Shown: positions 25,910 through 35,049, counted from the stretch's first letter. The stretch: 48,562 nucleotides of DNA from Herpetosiphon llansteffanensis (GCF_003205875.1 NZ_PUBZ01000105.1:1-48562), one strand, 5' to 3'. Translations and numbers: made by a program. Notes: generated from the sequence alone by a model not told the origin.

Positions 25910-26281
25910 ATGCAACTTATCGCACTTGACCACATCCAACTAGCAATGCCCGCCGAGCAAGAAGCCCAAGCGCGTTGGTTTTATCGCACAATCCTTGGGC
26001 TGGATGAAATTGCCAAGCCAGCGCCGTTACAAGCTCGCGGCGGCTGCTGGTTTCGCGGCTCCAACATCGAACTGCACCTTGGAGTCGAAGCCGATTTTCG
26101 GCCTGCACGCAAAGCCCACCCTGCCTTTCGCGTAGCCGACCTTGCCCAAGCCCGTGCTGAGTTGCAGGCCGCCGGCATTACGATTGTTGAAGATAGCAGC
26201 TTGCCCCATGTACGGCGCTTTTATGCAGCCGATCCCTTTGGCAATCGGCTAGAGTTTGTGCAACTTGGCGACGTTTATTAA
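25910..26281 (+). CDS. VOC/glyoxalase-fold protein
   Basis: A 123-residue vicinal-oxygen-chelate protein of two beta-alpha-beta-beta-beta modules. Likely metal ligands are H8 (LDHIQLAMP), a mid-chain His (IELHLGVE or KAHPAFRV) and a Glu near the C-terminus (FGNRLEFVQ), the usual pattern of glyoxalase/bleomycin-resistance/dioxygenase relatives. The length suits a single-domain dimeric member. The substrate cannot be inferred. It is monocistronic, with a candidate promoter just upstream. Confidence 0.85.
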   Translation: MQLIALDHIQLAMPAEQEAQARWFYRTILGLDEIAKPAPLQARGGCWFRGSNIELHLGVEADFRPARKAHPAFRVADLAQARAELQAAGITIVEDSSLPHVRRFYAADPFGNRLEFVQLGDVY

Positions 26282-26590
26282 GAAGCTTTAGGATTAACCA
26301 AAGTATACGCGATTCAGCCATCATGTATACCGTTAATTGCCGAACTTCGCTGCTAGGGATTCCTAGCGCTGGTGTGGGGCAACTACTGGCACAACTTATG
26401 CAAACCACAAGCCGACTGATCAAGCTGAATTGATCAGCATTGACCACACCTACATCCGTTCAGCGATGCCCCAAAGCACTCAAATTCTGCCGGTATCTTC
26501 TGGTATACTGAACAACGGCGCGGCCCTCGAATGCCCGTGCTGGCCACCGCGCTGAGTGCTGCATTGTTGACACTGCGAGGGTTGCAGACC
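26282..26590 (+). promoter_or_regulatory. Gap with two hairpins and an extended -10 promoter
   Basis: This 309-bp gap has no gene. It holds two hairpins, GCTAGG-GATT-CCTAGC (26352-26367) and CTGATCAA-GCTGAA-TTGATCAG (26416-26437), neither followed by a T run. TGGTATACT (26501-26509) is an extended -10 element suited to drive the nucleotidyltransferase gene; the -35 (CAAATT) is poor. GAGGG (26577-26581) is that gene's ribosome binding site. Confidence 0.4.
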
Positions 26591-29098
26591 ATGAAAGCAG
26601 TTTTAATGGCTGGGGGTGAAGGCTCTCGGCTCCGTCCACTCACGATTAGTCGGCCAAAACCAATGGTTCCCCTGGTTGATCGACCAGTGATGGGGCATAT
26701 TATTGAGCTGCTAAAACGCCACGGCATCACCGATATTATTATTACTGTCCAGTATCTGGCTAATATTATTCAAGATTTTTATGGCGATGGCTCGGCGTTT
26801 GATGTTGATATTTCGTATTCGGTCGAGGAAGTGCCGCTTGGCACAGCAGGGGCCGTCAAATATGCCTCGCGCTTGATCGACGATGATAGCGAGCCAATTA
26901 TCGTGATTTCGGGCGATGCCCTGACCGATTTTGACCTGACGGCGTTGATCGAAGCCCATAAACGCTCGAATGCCAAGGCCACAATTACTCTGACCCGTGT
27001 GCCCAACCCGCTTGAATATGGCGTGGTCATCACCGATGATGCAGGCCGAATCCGCCAATTTCTCGAAAAACCCAGTTGGGGCGAGGTTTTTTCCGATACC
27101 GTCAACACTGGTATCTATGTAATCGATCCCAGTGTGCTCGACGATATTCCGCTTGGCGATGCCTTCGATTTTTCCAAAGATTTGTTTCCTGCCTTGTTGC
27201 GGCGCGGCGAGTTGCTCTATGGCTATATTGCAGAGGGCTATTGGACTGATGTTGGCACCATCGATGCCTATATGCGGGCTTGCTCGGATTATTTGATGGG
27301 CATGGTCAATTTACCGCGCTTGGGCCAAGATCGTGGCGATAATGTTTGGATCGAGGGCGAAGTTGAAATTGCTCCCGATGCCCAAATTCATGGCCCAGTC
27401 TTTTTTGGCCATGGGGTCAAAATCAAAGGCGGGGCGATGGTCTTCGGTCCATCGGTCATCCGCGATTACACAATTATTGATTCGCGGGCCACAATCGATC
27501 GCTCAGTGATGTGGCGCAATTCATATGTTGGCGAGCGGGCCGAATTGCGGGGAGCAATTGTCTGCAAGCAGTGCAATATCAAAAGCCGTTCATTACTCTT
27601 CGAGGGTGTGGTTGTCGCCGATAGCACGATTATCAACGCTGGCGCAGTCATTCAACCAAATGTCAAAATTTGGCCCTCGAAAGAGGTTGAAGAAGGCGCG
27701 ACCGTCAGCGCTTCGATTATTTGGGGAGCGCAAGGGCGGCGGGTCTTATTTGGGCGCTATGGTATTACCGGCTTGGTCAATATCGACCTTACGCCCGAAT
27801 TTTGCGCCAAATTGGGGGCAGCCTATGGCGCAATTTTGCCCAAAAATACGATGGTCACGATGAATCGCGATGCCCACTACACCCCGCGCATGCTCAAACG
27901 CGGCTTGATTGCAGGTATTCCATCAGCGGGCATTGATGTGCTCGATTTACATTCGGTGCCAATTCCAACTGCACGTTATTTGACCTATGCCCTGAATGCA
28001 GCTGGCGGTATGCACGTGCGGCTTTCGCCATTCGATAATCGGGTTGTTGATATTAAATTCTTCGATCATCGTGGGCTAGATCTTGGCAGCGATATGGAGC
28101 GCAAGATCGAAAATACCTACTTTCGCGAAGATTATCGCCGCGTTTATCTCGATGAAATTGGCCGCATCACCGAAAACAGCGATTACAACTCGGTCTATAT
28201 CGATAAATTTATGGAATCGCTCGACCCCAAGATTTTGCCGGAGCTCGAACAACCGTGGAGCATTGTGATCGATTATGCTTCGTCGAATGCGGCCCAAATT
28301 CTTGGCCCGATCATGCGGCGCTTGAATGTTGATTTGGTTGAGCTTAACGCCCAAATCGATGAAGATCGCTTGTTCCAAACCGCCGATCAATTCAACGCTG
28401 GCATGCAACGGCTGGCGGCAATTGTGCCCGTGATGAACGCTGATATTGGCGTGCGGCTCGATTCTGGCGGCGAACGAATGTATGTAGTTGATGATACTGG
28501 CCATCGCTTGAGCGATATTGAATTGCTGGCTGCTGTGACCGCGCTAACCATGGAAGCCAACAGCGGTGGCACGGTTGCCGTACCAGTTACCGCGCCACGT
28601 TTATTCGATAAATTGGCCGAGCGTTATGGCGGGCGGATTCAGCGCACCAAAACCGCTTTGGGCGCGTTGATGCAACAAGCAGCCAAATGCAACGAGTTAT
28701 GTGTGTTGGGCGATGGTGCTGGCAGCCTGATTTTCCCATCGTTCTTTCCAGTGGCCGACGGCCTGTTTGCAATTGTAAAATTGATGGAATTACTGGCGCG
28801 GGCCAATATTCCACTCTCGGAAATTCGGCGCTCGTTGCCGCGCTCGGCTATGGCCAACCACAAAGTGCCATGTCGCTGGGAATCCAAAGGCAAGGTCATG
28901 CGGATTCTCAACGAACAATATGCTGAACGTTCGCAAGAAAATATCGACGGCATCAAGATTGAGCTTGGGCCAGAATGGGTGCTGATTCTACCCGACCCTG
29001 ATGGCCCATTTATCCATGTGATTGCCGAGGGAGTCAACGAAGATCAAGCTCGCGTCTTGACCGAAAAGTATGCAGGTTTAGTCATGGGGCTACAGTAG
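26591..29098 (+). CDS. Mannose-1-phosphate guanylyltransferase-like / phosphomannomutase-like fusion
   Basis: An 835-residue three-part protein. Residues 1-230 are a nucleotidyltransferase: [18 protein letters not shown] signature, [20 protein letters not shown] and [12 protein letters not shown]. Residues about 250-370 are left-handed beta-helix hexapeptide repeats ([18 protein letters not shown]). Residues about 380-830 are phosphomannomutase-like, but the phosphoserine loop TASHNP reads VRLSPFD (S479 kept, HNP lost) and the metal loop is DSGGER. The mutase half may thus be regulatory, as suspected for similar fusions in cyanobacteria and actinobacteria. It probably makes GDP-mannose or a related sugar nucleotide for surface polysaccharide. 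The ATG at 26591 follows GAGGG by 9 nt and starts at the signature; the upstream extension is rejected. Confidence 0.88.
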   Translation: MKAVLMAGGEGSRLRPLTISRPKPMVPLVDRPVMGHIIELLKRHGITDIIITVQYLANIIQDFYGDGSAFDVDISYSVEEVPLGTAGAVKYASRLIDDDSEPIIVISGDALTDFDLTALIEAHKRSNAKATITLTRVPNPLEYGVVITDDAGRIRQFLEKPSWGEVFSDTVNTGIYVIDPSVLDDIPLGDAFDFSKDLFPALLRRGELLYGYIAEGYWTDVGTIDAYMRACSDYLMGMVNLPRLGQDRGDNVWIEGEVEIAPDAQIHGPVFFGHGVKIKGGAMVFGPSVIRDYTIIDSRATIDRSVMWRNSYVGERAELRGAIVCKQCNIKSRSLLFEGVVVADSTIINAGAVIQPNVKIWPSKEVEEGATVSASIIWGAQGRRVLFGRYGITGLVNIDLTPEFCAKLGAAYGAILPKNTMVTMNRDAHYTPRMLKRGLIAGIPSAGIDVLDLHSVPIPTARYLTYALNAAGGMHVRLSPFDNRVVDIKFFDHRGLDLGSDMERKIENTYFREDYRRVYLDEIGRITENSDYNSVYIDKFMESLDPKILPELEQPWSIVIDYASSNAAQILGPIMRRLNVDLVELNAQIDEDRLFQTADQFNAGMQRLAAIVPVMNADIGVRLDSGGERMYVVDDTGHRLSDIELLAAVTALTMEANSGGTVAVPVTAPRLFDKLAERYGGRIQRTKTALGALMQQAAKCNELCVLGDGAGSLIFPSFFPVADGLFAIVKLMELLARANIPLSEIRRSLPRSAMANHKVPCRWESKGKVMRILNEQYAERSQENIDGIKIELGPEWVLILPDPDGPFIHVIAEGVNEDQARVLTEKYAGLVMGLQ

Positions 29099-29100
29099 AA

Positions 29101-29395
29101 CAGAGAGCAAAGGATGAGGGATGAGGGATGAGGGATGAAGGCAGAACAAAGAGCATAGAGCATAGAACAGAGAGCATAGATGTAATCATTCATTAGATTG
29201 GCCTGGAGCATTCCCTCACCCCAACCCCGCTCCCGTGCGCGGGCGAGGGGCTTTAACAGCGTCATTCGTCGGTGAAAACGGTGCTCCCCCTCGCCCGCGT
29301 TCAGTGGGAGCGGGGGCTGGGGGGTGAGGGAACACGATTGCCAATCCAATGAACCATTACATCTATGTTCTATGCTCTTTGTTCTTATTTTCGTT
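29101..29395. repeat. Dispersed palindromic element, copy B1
   Basis: The gap before minC is filled by this element. Outer arms carry AGAGCATAGAACA-type tandem motifs; CATAGATGTAAT (29175-29186) is perfectly inverted at 29356-29367. The core runs from CCCTCACCCCAACCCC (about 29213) to GGGGCTGGGGGGTGAGGG (about 29331), folding into a long GC-rich hairpin. The same core, about 85-90 percent alike by eye, occurs at 43738-43866. A short GAGGGATGAGGGATGAGGGA tract opens the gap. Confidence 0.75.
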
Positions 29396-29415
29396 TTCTT
29401 GACGGAGACGGTATA

Positions 29416-30090
29416 ATGCGCGATATGGAAGAGCGCATCACGTTAAAAGGCAGCCGTGACGGGCTGCGCTTGATTTTACACCCCACCGCAGCGTGGGAAG
29501 AAGTCCTTGAAGCCCTGCGCAAGCAGCTAGCCCAAGGATCATCGTTTTATCATGGCGCAAAATTAATGATCGATGTTGGCGAACGGTCGATCACCGATGT
29601 AGAGCTACAGGCAATCTTGGCAATCATGGCCGAACATGATATTGAGCCAGCTGCATTAATCACCATCGCACCAACCAATCGAACTACTGGTCGGCAAGCT
29701 GGCGTGGAAACCCGCCACCCCGACAGCCTACGGTCTACTCCTCCACCCGTCGTGCAAGGCGAAGGCTTGTTTTTATGGCGCACCGTGCGTTCAGGCCAAG
29801 CAATTAAACATCAAGGCCATGTCGTTGTGGTCGGCGATGTTAATGCTGGGGCCGAAATTAGCGCGCACGGCAGCATCATTATTTGGGGGCGCTTACGCGG
29901 CTCCGTCCATGCAGGAGTTGGCGGCAATCAACAAGCGATTGTCTGTGCGCTCGAATTGAGCCCAACCCTCTTGCGGATTGCCGAGAACCTTGCCCGCACA
30001 CCCGATAATCATCGCCCAACTGGCCCTGAACAAGCCAGCCTTGATGGCGACAACATTGTAGTAGTACCATGGGATGCCCCACGCCGCTAG
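29416..30090 (+). CDS. minC: Septum site-determining protein MinC
   Basis: A 224-residue division inhibitor that blocks FtsZ assembly away from midcell. The N-terminal domain (1-100; ITLKGSRDGLRLIL) and the C-terminal beta-helix domain (about 120-224; VRSGQAIKHQGHVVVVGDVNAGAEI, then GSIIIWGRLRGSVHAG) are both complete; the second binds MinD. A Pro/Thr-rich linker lies between. The ATG at 29416 follows GGAG by 8 nt; translation from further upstream would read repeat element B1. It is the first gene of minC-minD-minE. Confidence 0.93.
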   Translation: MRDMEERITLKGSRDGLRLILHPTAAWEEVLEALRKQLAQGSSFYHGAKLMIDVGERSITDVELQAILAIMAEHDIEPAALITIAPTNRTTGRQAGVETRHPDSLRSTPPPVVQGEGLFLWRTVRSGQAIKHQGHVVVVGDVNAGAEISAHGSIIIWGRLRGSVHAGVGGNQQAIVCALELSPTLLRIAENLARTPDNHRPTGPEQASLDGDNIVVVPWDAPRR

Positions 30091-30110
30091 TGGGCCTTTG
30101 AGGATCATGT

Positions 30111-30911
30111 ATGGCACAAGTAATCACAATCACCTCTGGTAAAGGGGGGGTTGGCAAAACCACCACCACCGCTAATCTCGCAACCTCGTTAGCTATGCAA
30201 GGCCAACGAGTTGTTGCTATCGATGCCGATATTGGCTTGCGTAATCTCGATGTTGTGATGGGTCTCGAAAATCGCATCGTCTACGATTTGGTCGATGTGG
30301 TCGAAGGCCGCTGTCGGACACGCCAAGCGCTGATTAAAGACAAGCGCTTTCCTGATAATTTGTTCTTGTTGCCAGCAGCCCAAACCCGCGATAAAGATGC
30401 GGTAACGCCTGATGATATGATTGCCCTCTGCAACGAGCTGCGCCGCGAATTCGATTTTATTCTGATTGACTCGCCAGCAGGCATTGAGGGCGGCTTTAAA
30501 AATGCAATTGCACCCGCAGACCACATTTTGATCGTCACAACTCCTGAAATGTCAGCAGTCCGCGATGCCGACCGGATTGTCGGCTTGGTCGAAGCGTATG
30601 AAAAAAGCAACCCAAAGCTCATTATCAATCGCATCAAGGCTCGAATGGTTGCTCGCGGCGACATGATGGATACGCCCGATGTGGTAGAAATTTTGGCAAT
30701 CGACTTGGTTGGGATTGTGCCCGACGACGAGAGTATTGTGGTCTCGACCAACCGTGGCGAAGTGGCGGTCTTAGATCGCGACTCTATGGCCGGAAAAGCC
30801 TATAATAATATCGCCAATCGTTTACTTGGCCACGATATTCCCTTCCTTGTGCTCGATGAAAAACAAGGCTTATGGGCCCAATTGGTCAATATGTTTCGGA
30901 CACGCCGCTAA
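30111..30911 (+). CDS. minD: Septum site-determining ATPase MinD
   Basis: A 266-residue ParA-family ATPase that carries MinC to the membrane and is released by MinE. Seen: deviant Walker A SGKGGVGKTTTTAN (K11 and K16), VVAIDADIGLRNLDVVMGLE (switch I), DFILIDSPAGIE (switch II) and a C-terminal amphipathic helix (LWAQLVNMFRTRR) for membrane binding. GAGGAT precedes the ATG. It starts 20 nt after minC. Confidence 0.97.
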   Translation: MAQVITITSGKGGVGKTTTTANLATSLAMQGQRVVAIDADIGLRNLDVVMGLENRIVYDLVDVVEGRCRTRQALIKDKRFPDNLFLLPAAQTRDKDAVTPDDMIALCNELRREFDFILIDSPAGIEGGFKNAIAPADHILIVTTPEMSAVRDADRIVGLVEAYEKSNPKLIINRIKARMVARGDMMDTPDVVEILAIDLVGIVPDDESIVVSTNRGEVAVLDRDSMAGKAYNNIANRLLGHDIPFLVLDEKQGLWAQLVNMFRTRR

Positions 30912-30956
30912 AATGGCGCTACCTAGCCAACCTTATCTTCCACATGGAGCGGATCT

Positions 30957-31220
30957 ATGGGTTTTTTAGATAATCTTTTTGGTCGCAAGCAACCGACCAG
31001 TTCGTCGGTTGCCAAAGAGCGTTTGTTGACGGTTTTAGTCCATGATCGGGTTCATCTCTCGCCCCACGATATGGACGAGATGAAACGTGAGATCATTGCA
31101 GTAATCGAGCGTTACGTTGAAGTAACCAACCCAGAGGCCATTGAAGTAACCTTGACCCGTGGCGAAGCTACCGACCACCTCAAGGCCGATATTCCCCTTG
31201 GTCGCTCGCGTCAACAATAA
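30957..31220 (+). CDS. minE: Cell division topological specificity factor MinE
   Basis: An 87-residue MinE. The N-terminal membrane-targeting sequence (MGFLDNLFGRK) is followed by the anti-MinCD helix (KERLLTVLVHDRVHLSP) and the dimerising C-terminal domain (MKREIIAVIERYVEV). The length is normal. GGAG lies 8 nt before the ATG. A MinE-based system implies pole-to-pole or wave-like Min dynamics in a filamentous cell. Confidence 0.95.
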   Translation: MGFLDNLFGRKQPTSSSVAKERLLTVLVHDRVHLSPHDMDEMKREIIAVIERYVEVTNPEAIEVTLTRGEATDHLKADIPLGRSRQQ

Positions 31221-31246
31221 CGCTATGGCCATGTGGAGGAGATTTT

Positions 31247-32458
31247 ATGTACGTTCAGCCTACTAGCCCGATTCGTTTCTCGCCGCGCGCAAAATTTGTA
31301 ACAGTCCTTTCGATTGTTATTATTAGCCTGTACTTGGTCAACCAAGCCTGGCATATTATGATTCCCTTCATCTGGGCAATCATCACAGCCTACATTTTTA
31401 ATCCAGTTGTTACATGGATGCAACGGCGGACCAAAACCCCCCGTTTTTGGTGGGTAATTGTGCTCTACATCATCGGGTCTGCGCTGTTAACATTGCTGGT
31501 CAGTAATGTCGTCCCGATCATTACGACCCAAATTAACGATCTTGCCAAGGCCATTCCCGAATGGCTTGAGGATGCAAGTAATTATGTCGAGAAACATGAA
31601 TCATTAACGATTCGTGGAGTCGAAATTATTAATTTGCGCGAGGCTGAACGTGAAATCTCTGGCGCAATCGCTGCCTTTGCCAAAGATTTGCCAAGTGCTG
31701 CACCCAAGTTTTTGTTTGGCATTGCCGAAGGTTTTATTTTAACCTTGGTCTATTTCGTGGTCACGTTCTATTTGCTGCTGCAAGCAGAAACTATCCCCAA
31801 TAATTTCTATCGCTTGATTCCCGAACGCCATCGCGATGAAATTCGCCAATTGGTGAGCTCGATCGATCGCGTGCTCTCAGCCTACATTCGCGGTCAGTTT
31901 TTGCTGATTATCATTATGTCGGTGCTGAGCTATATTGCGCTCTCGATTTTGCAAGTCAAATATGCCTTGATCATCGCAATTGCGACTGGTGTGTTGGAAA
32001 TTATTCCAATCATTGGGCCCTACTTGGCCACCGCCATCGCGGCCTTGGTTGGTTTGTTCCAAGGCACAACCCCATTTGGCTGGGAGCCGTGGTTGCTGGC
32101 ATTGGTGATCGTCATTACCTACTTTGCCCTGCGCCAATTCGAAGATCACTTTATTATTCCCAATTTGGTCGGCCACATCGTCAATGTGCATCCGGTCTTT
32201 GTGATCTTTGCAATTTTGGCAGGGGGAGCGGTAGCTGGCGGCTTGGGCCTGCTTTTGTCGATTCCAATGGCTGCGGTAGCAAGAATTATCCTGTCATACC
32301 TGCATGGCAAACTGGTCGATTCGCCCAACCCGCAAGCCGATTTAGTTGAGCAAGAGGAGAAGTTGCTCGAAAAGCCACCAGTATCTGAACGTCGCGAAGG
32401 CCGCCGCAACCGCCGCGAAGCCAAAAAACAAGCAGAAAGCGGCGATATTCAACCATAA
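31247..32458 (+). CDS. AI-2E family transporter (PerM-like membrane protein)
   Basis: A 403-residue integral membrane protein with about eight hydrophobic segments and the family's large loop after the third (EWLEDASNYVEKHESLTIRG). The conserved end region IIPNLVGHIVNVHPVFVIFAILAGGAVAGGLGLLLSIP (quoted only in part: NLVGHIVNVHPVFVIFAILA) is typical. The C-terminal tail is highly charged (REGRRNRREAKKQAES). Members export small molecules or act as Na+/H+ antiporters; the substrate is open. GGAGGAG precedes the ATG, 26 nt after minE, so it probably reads through from the min operon. Confidence 0.9.
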   Translation: MYVQPTSPIRFSPRAKFVTVLSIVIISLYLVNQAWHIMIPFIWAIITAYIFNPVVTWMQRRTKTPRFWWVIVLYIIGSALLTLLVSNVVPIITTQINDLAKAIPEWLEDASNYVEKHESLTIRGVEIINLREAEREISGAIAAFAKDLPSAAPKFLFGIAEGFILTLVYFVVTFYLLLQAETIPNNFYRLIPERHRDEIRQLVSSIDRVLSAYIRGQFLLIIIMSVLSYIALSILQVKYALIIAIATGVLEIIPIIGPYLATAIAALVGLFQGTTPFGWEPWLLALVIVITYFALRQFEDHFIIPNLVGHIVNVHPVFVIFAILAGGAVAGGLGLLLSIPMAAVARIILSYLHGKLVDSPNPQADLVEQEEKLLEKPPVSERREGRRNRREAKKQAESGDIQP

Positions 32459-32482
32459 GTAGCCAATTGTAGCCAACCATTG

Positions 32483-32511
32483 AGCCACAGGAGTAAAACC
32501 TGTGGCTTTTT
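32483..32511 (+). terminator. Intrinsic terminator after the min operon
   Basis: AGCCACAGG (32483-32491) pairs with CCTGTGGCT (32499-32507), 7-nt loop, followed by a T run. It ends the min/AI-2E transcription unit just before a new promoter. Confidence 0.88.
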
Positions 32512-32516
32512 GCTGC

Positions 32517-32545
32517 TTGACACATTGAAACATTTGTTCTATATT
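32517..32545 (+). promoter_or_regulatory. Near-consensus sigma-70 promoter
   Basis: TTGACA (32517-32522), 17-bp spacer, TATATT (32540-32545): one of the best matches to a housekeeping promoter in the window. It lies 71 bp upstream of the RecA-fold ATPase start and right behind the previous terminator. Confidence 0.85.
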
Positions 32546-32616
32546 TTTTATGTATATTGATTGGATACGGGCCAGCAATGGCTAGGGGTAACCGAGTTCA
32601 CGAAAGGAATAGCACA

Positions 32617-33528
32617 ATGTTTCAGTCGCTCGAACAACTTGAAACAGGCAGTTTATTTATATTGACCGGCCAATCTGGCGCAGGTAAATCGCACTTAGCT
32701 GCCAGCACGCGCCGCAGCGGCACGGTCTGGATTTTGGATACCGAGGGCGCTGCCAAGAATCTTTTGGGCAAGCCTGGAGTCCACAAAGCGATCCAAGCGG
32801 TTCAAACACTCTCATTACAACAAATTTTAGCCGCCATGCAAGAGATTTTGCGCATTGGCAAGGCTGGCGATACCGTTGTGCTTGATTCAGTTTCCAAAGT
32901 GCTGCAAGCGATGCGTGCCCATGCTCAACAGCGGGCTGGCGCAGAAACCGATCGCAAAACCCAAATTGAGTTTGATGAATATGCTTCTTTCAATCGCAAC
33001 CTGCAAGCGATTTATACTGGCCTGACCGAGCTAAAACAACATGGCTTCCATGTGATTATCATTGGTCACTTGGCCAAACAATATAGCGAACAAAGCGAAG
33101 ATCGCAATCATACTGATGTGGGCTTGCGCGTGCTGGCCGATGAGCACATTACCTACGAGGCCGATGCCATTATTCTCGTTGAGCGCGATGGCGACCAACG
33201 CCAGATGCGGCCAATCATCAAGCCCCCACGACCATTGCACCTCAAATTGGGCGCAAATTATCCCGCCAAACTGGGCACGCTCTACCCTGAGCTTGCGCTT
33301 GATGAAGCCTTTGGCAACAGCCCTGAGCGCACAGGCCGCCCCGTCGATGCCAATGAAGCAGAACGCCGCTTCTTTGCGCGCTATTCCTCGGTCGTTGGCG
33401 GCAACAATTGGAACGCCGTGCAACGCTACCTTGGGCGCAAGGATAAAAAGCCAAGCACCATCGAGGGCTGGATCAGCGCCGCCGAACAGGTTCGCCAAGC
33501 ACCAAACGATCAAGCTATGGCTGCCTAA
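32617..33528 (+). CDS. Phage-type RecA-fold ATPase (Sak4-like)
   Basis: A 303-residue P-loop ATPase resembling Sak4-type recombinases and other single-gene phage RecA-fold ATPases. Seen: LFILTGQSGAGKSHLAAST (Walker A, 18-25), DTEGAAKNLLGK, TVVLDSVSKVLQAM (Walker B), and HVIIIGHLAKQYSEQSEDRN followed by IILVERDG. The C-terminal 90 residues hold a helical tail of unknown role (RRFFARYSSVVGGNNW). AAAGGAA is 7 nt before the ATG at 32617. It stands alone between its own promoter and terminator, with no other phage gene nearby, so it looks domesticated. A role in annealing or recombination is inferred from the fold. Confidence 0.75.
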   Translation: MFQSLEQLETGSLFILTGQSGAGKSHLAASTRRSGTVWILDTEGAAKNLLGKPGVHKAIQAVQTLSLQQILAAMQEILRIGKAGDTVVLDSVSKVLQAMRAHAQQRAGAETDRKTQIEFDEYASFNRNLQAIYTGLTELKQHGFHVIIIGHLAKQYSEQSEDRNHTDVGLRVLADEHITYEADAIILVERDGDQRQMRPIIKPPRPLHLKLGANYPAKLGTLYPELALDEAFGNSPERTGRPVDANEAERRFFARYSSVVGGNNWNAVQRYLGRKDKKPSTIEGWISAAEQVRQAPNDQAMAA

Positions 33529-33542
33529 AATGAGGCTAAGCA

Positions 33543-33579
33543 AAATCCCTCGTCCAGCATTCAACTAGACGAGGGATTT
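33543..33579 (+). terminator. Intrinsic terminator
   Basis: AAATCCCTCGTC (33543-33554) pairs with GACGAGGGATTT (33568-33579), and the stem extends inward with one mismatch (CAG/CTA). It directly follows the RecA-fold ATPase gene. Confidence 0.8.
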
Positions 33580-33605
33580 GAACTATTGTTTTAGCTGTAT
33601 TGTCT

Positions 33606-33845
33606 ATGTGTAATGGTACATTGGGTTATCAATCGTGGCATTCCCGCACCCAGCCGCTTCTATGGATCGGTTTTCACTGCGCACCACGCATCCGCAGGCT
33701 CATCAACGCATGTGGTTTGATCGCGGATTGTCCTTGAGGGGGTGCAGGGGGATTAAAGCCCCTGCGTTTCCCGCTGGCGGGACGGAAGGGTGGAAAATCG
33801 CCATGGTAGTTAATGTGATGAACCAATACATCTATGTTCTATGTT
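33606..33845. repeat. Dispersed palindromic element, copy A2 (inverted relative to A1)
   Basis: This fills most of the 325-bp gap. The core (33736-33797) is the reverse complement of the A1 core at about 4700-4771, including the CCCGC-TGG-CGGG-type and GCAGGGG hairpins. One edge reads TGATGAACCAATACA (33816-33830), the reverse of TGTACTGGTTCATCA at A1; the other side has TGTAATGGTACATTGGG (33610-33626), a divergent copy of the same edge. TCTATGTTCTATGTTCTCTG follows. Confidence 0.7.
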
Positions 33846-33853
33846 CTCTGCTC

Positions 33854-34378
33854 TTATTGAGCACTTGGCATTTGAACTGGCACTTTCACCGTGATCTTGC
33901 CAGCTTTTTCAAAGGTCAACGTCAGATCAAGCGTATCGCCAATTTTGAGATCTTGCTTGATTTCCAGCAACATAATATGGAAGCCGCCTGGTTTTAATAC
34001 TGCTTCACCATTGGCAGGTACTTCGATTTTCTCGACTTGTTCCATCTTCATCACCTGACCATCGGCAGTAACTGTATGCAACTCGACTTTGCCAGCAACA
34101 TCGGTTGAAGCGGCAATCAAGTTATCGGCTGCGCCAGTATTGCGAATCGTCATATACGCGGCGCTATTGCTGCCCATCATCGCACCGCCACTCATGCCGC
34201 CGCCCATCGTCGGGCTGATTGGCGTAGTTGCCATGGTTGGGGTTTGCATCATCGTTGTCGCAGCAAAAGCGGGCCGCGCAAATGAACCTTCGATCGTTAA
34301 TGGGCTAGCTGCGCTTTTCGTTGCAGCGCCACAACTAGCCAAAAGCAACACACATAAACCAAGCATAAAGCGTTTCAT
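33854..34378 (-). CDS. PCu(A)C-type copper chaperone lipoprotein
   Basis: A 174-residue secreted copper(I) carrier that delivers copper to cytochrome oxidase CuA sites. It has a lipoprotein signal (LLLASC, C16). The Cu site matches the family motif exactly: H101-x10-M112-x21-H134-x-M136. A Met-rich, Gly/Thr-rich insert (43-76, twelve residues of Met in this stretch or its edges by eye, e.g. TMMQTPTM, MGGGMSGGAMM) lies inside the fold and could add copper sites. GGAGAAA precedes the ATG at 34378; an in-frame GTG upstream is less likely. It is 15 nt downstream of the SCO1 gene, so it is in the same operon. Confidence 0.92.
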   Translation of the reverse strand: MKRFMLGLCVLLLASCGAATKSAASPLTIEGSFARPAFAATTMMQTPTMATTPISPTMGGGMSGGAMMGSNSAAYMTIRNTGAADNLIAASTDVAGKVELHTVTADGQVMKMEQVEKIEVPANGEAVLKPGGFHIMLLEIKQDLKIGDTLDLTLTFEKAGKITVKVPVQMPSAQ

Positions 34379-34393
34379 TAAACGTTTCTCCAC

Positions 34394-34999
34394 TTATTCA
34401 ACAGCGATGTATTTCAACATCGTTTTAAGATCAGTCGCTAAAAGAGTTGGATCAACATCGTGGTTGGCCATGGCAAACCAGCGCCCTTGTTGATCGATAA
34501 TATACAAGCCAGCAGTATGATCGATGGTGTATTGCAAGGCCGAATCGGGCAATTCGCGCCGCTGCGCATGCACACCATACTCTTTTTTCACCGCTTCGAC
34601 CGCCGCCGTTTCGCCATTTAAGCCCAGAATCGTTGAATCGAACAACGAAACATAGCGATCGATCGTCGCCGGATTATCGCGCTCAGGATCGACCGTCACG
34701 AAGGCAATTTGAATCTTGTCGCCATCAGCGCCAAGCTGTTTGCGAGCCTGCGCTGAAAGCCCCAAGGCCAAGGGGCAAACGTCAGGGCAAGCAGTAAAGC
34801 CAAAAAAGAGAATCACGATTTTGCCGCGTTGCTCAGCGAGGTGAAAATTGGCTCCATGCTGATCAACCAAGGTGAAATCTGGCGCAGCTGTTGGGTTTTC
34901 AATTGGGCGAATAATCTGATAGCTGGCCGTGCCACAGCCGCTTAAACTCAAACCAAGCCCAAGCAGCACACATGCCAAAAGCCAATGAGCGTATTTCAT
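34394..34999 (-). CDS. SCO1/SenC-family copper-binding lipoprotein
   Basis: A 201-residue thioredoxin-fold protein needed for cytochrome oxidase assembly. Lipobox LSLSGC (C22). Copper ligands are complete: C71-P-D-V-C75 and H161 (YTIDHTAGLYIID). AAGGA lies 8 nt before the ATG at 34999; the ATG three codons upstream has no spacing from it and is rejected. It precedes the PCu(A)C gene, its usual partner, and follows a small membrane protein gene. Confidence 0.93.
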   Translation of the reverse strand: MKYAHWLLACVLLGLGLSLSGCGTASYQIIRPIENPTAAPDFTLVDQHGANFHLAEQRGKIVILFFGFTACPDVCPLALGLSAQARKQLGADGDKIQIAFVTVDPERDNPATIDRYVSLFDSTILGLNGETAAVEAVKKEYGVHAQRRELPDSALQYTIDHTAGLYIIDQQGRWFAMANHDVDPTLLATDLKTMLKYIAVE

Positions 35000-35049
35000 A
35001 GCACCCATCCTTCGGATTTTAGAAAGTTAAAATTGCAGGAATAGAATAA

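Noticed and set aside
26416-26437. Terminator after the VOC gene
   Set aside because: A stable hairpin but no T run, and 135 bp after the stop.
26568-26573. TTGACA just before the nucleotidyltransferase gene
   Set aside because: It lies about 20 bp from the start codon, leaving no room for a -10 box and leader.
29044-29349. Open frame across element B1
   Set aside because: Lies within palindromic repeat sequence and overlaps the end of the nucleotidyltransferase gene.
29399-29417. TTGACG and TATAAT at the minC start
   Set aside because: The spacing is only 7 bp and TATAAT overlaps the start codon, so it cannot be a normal promoter for minC.
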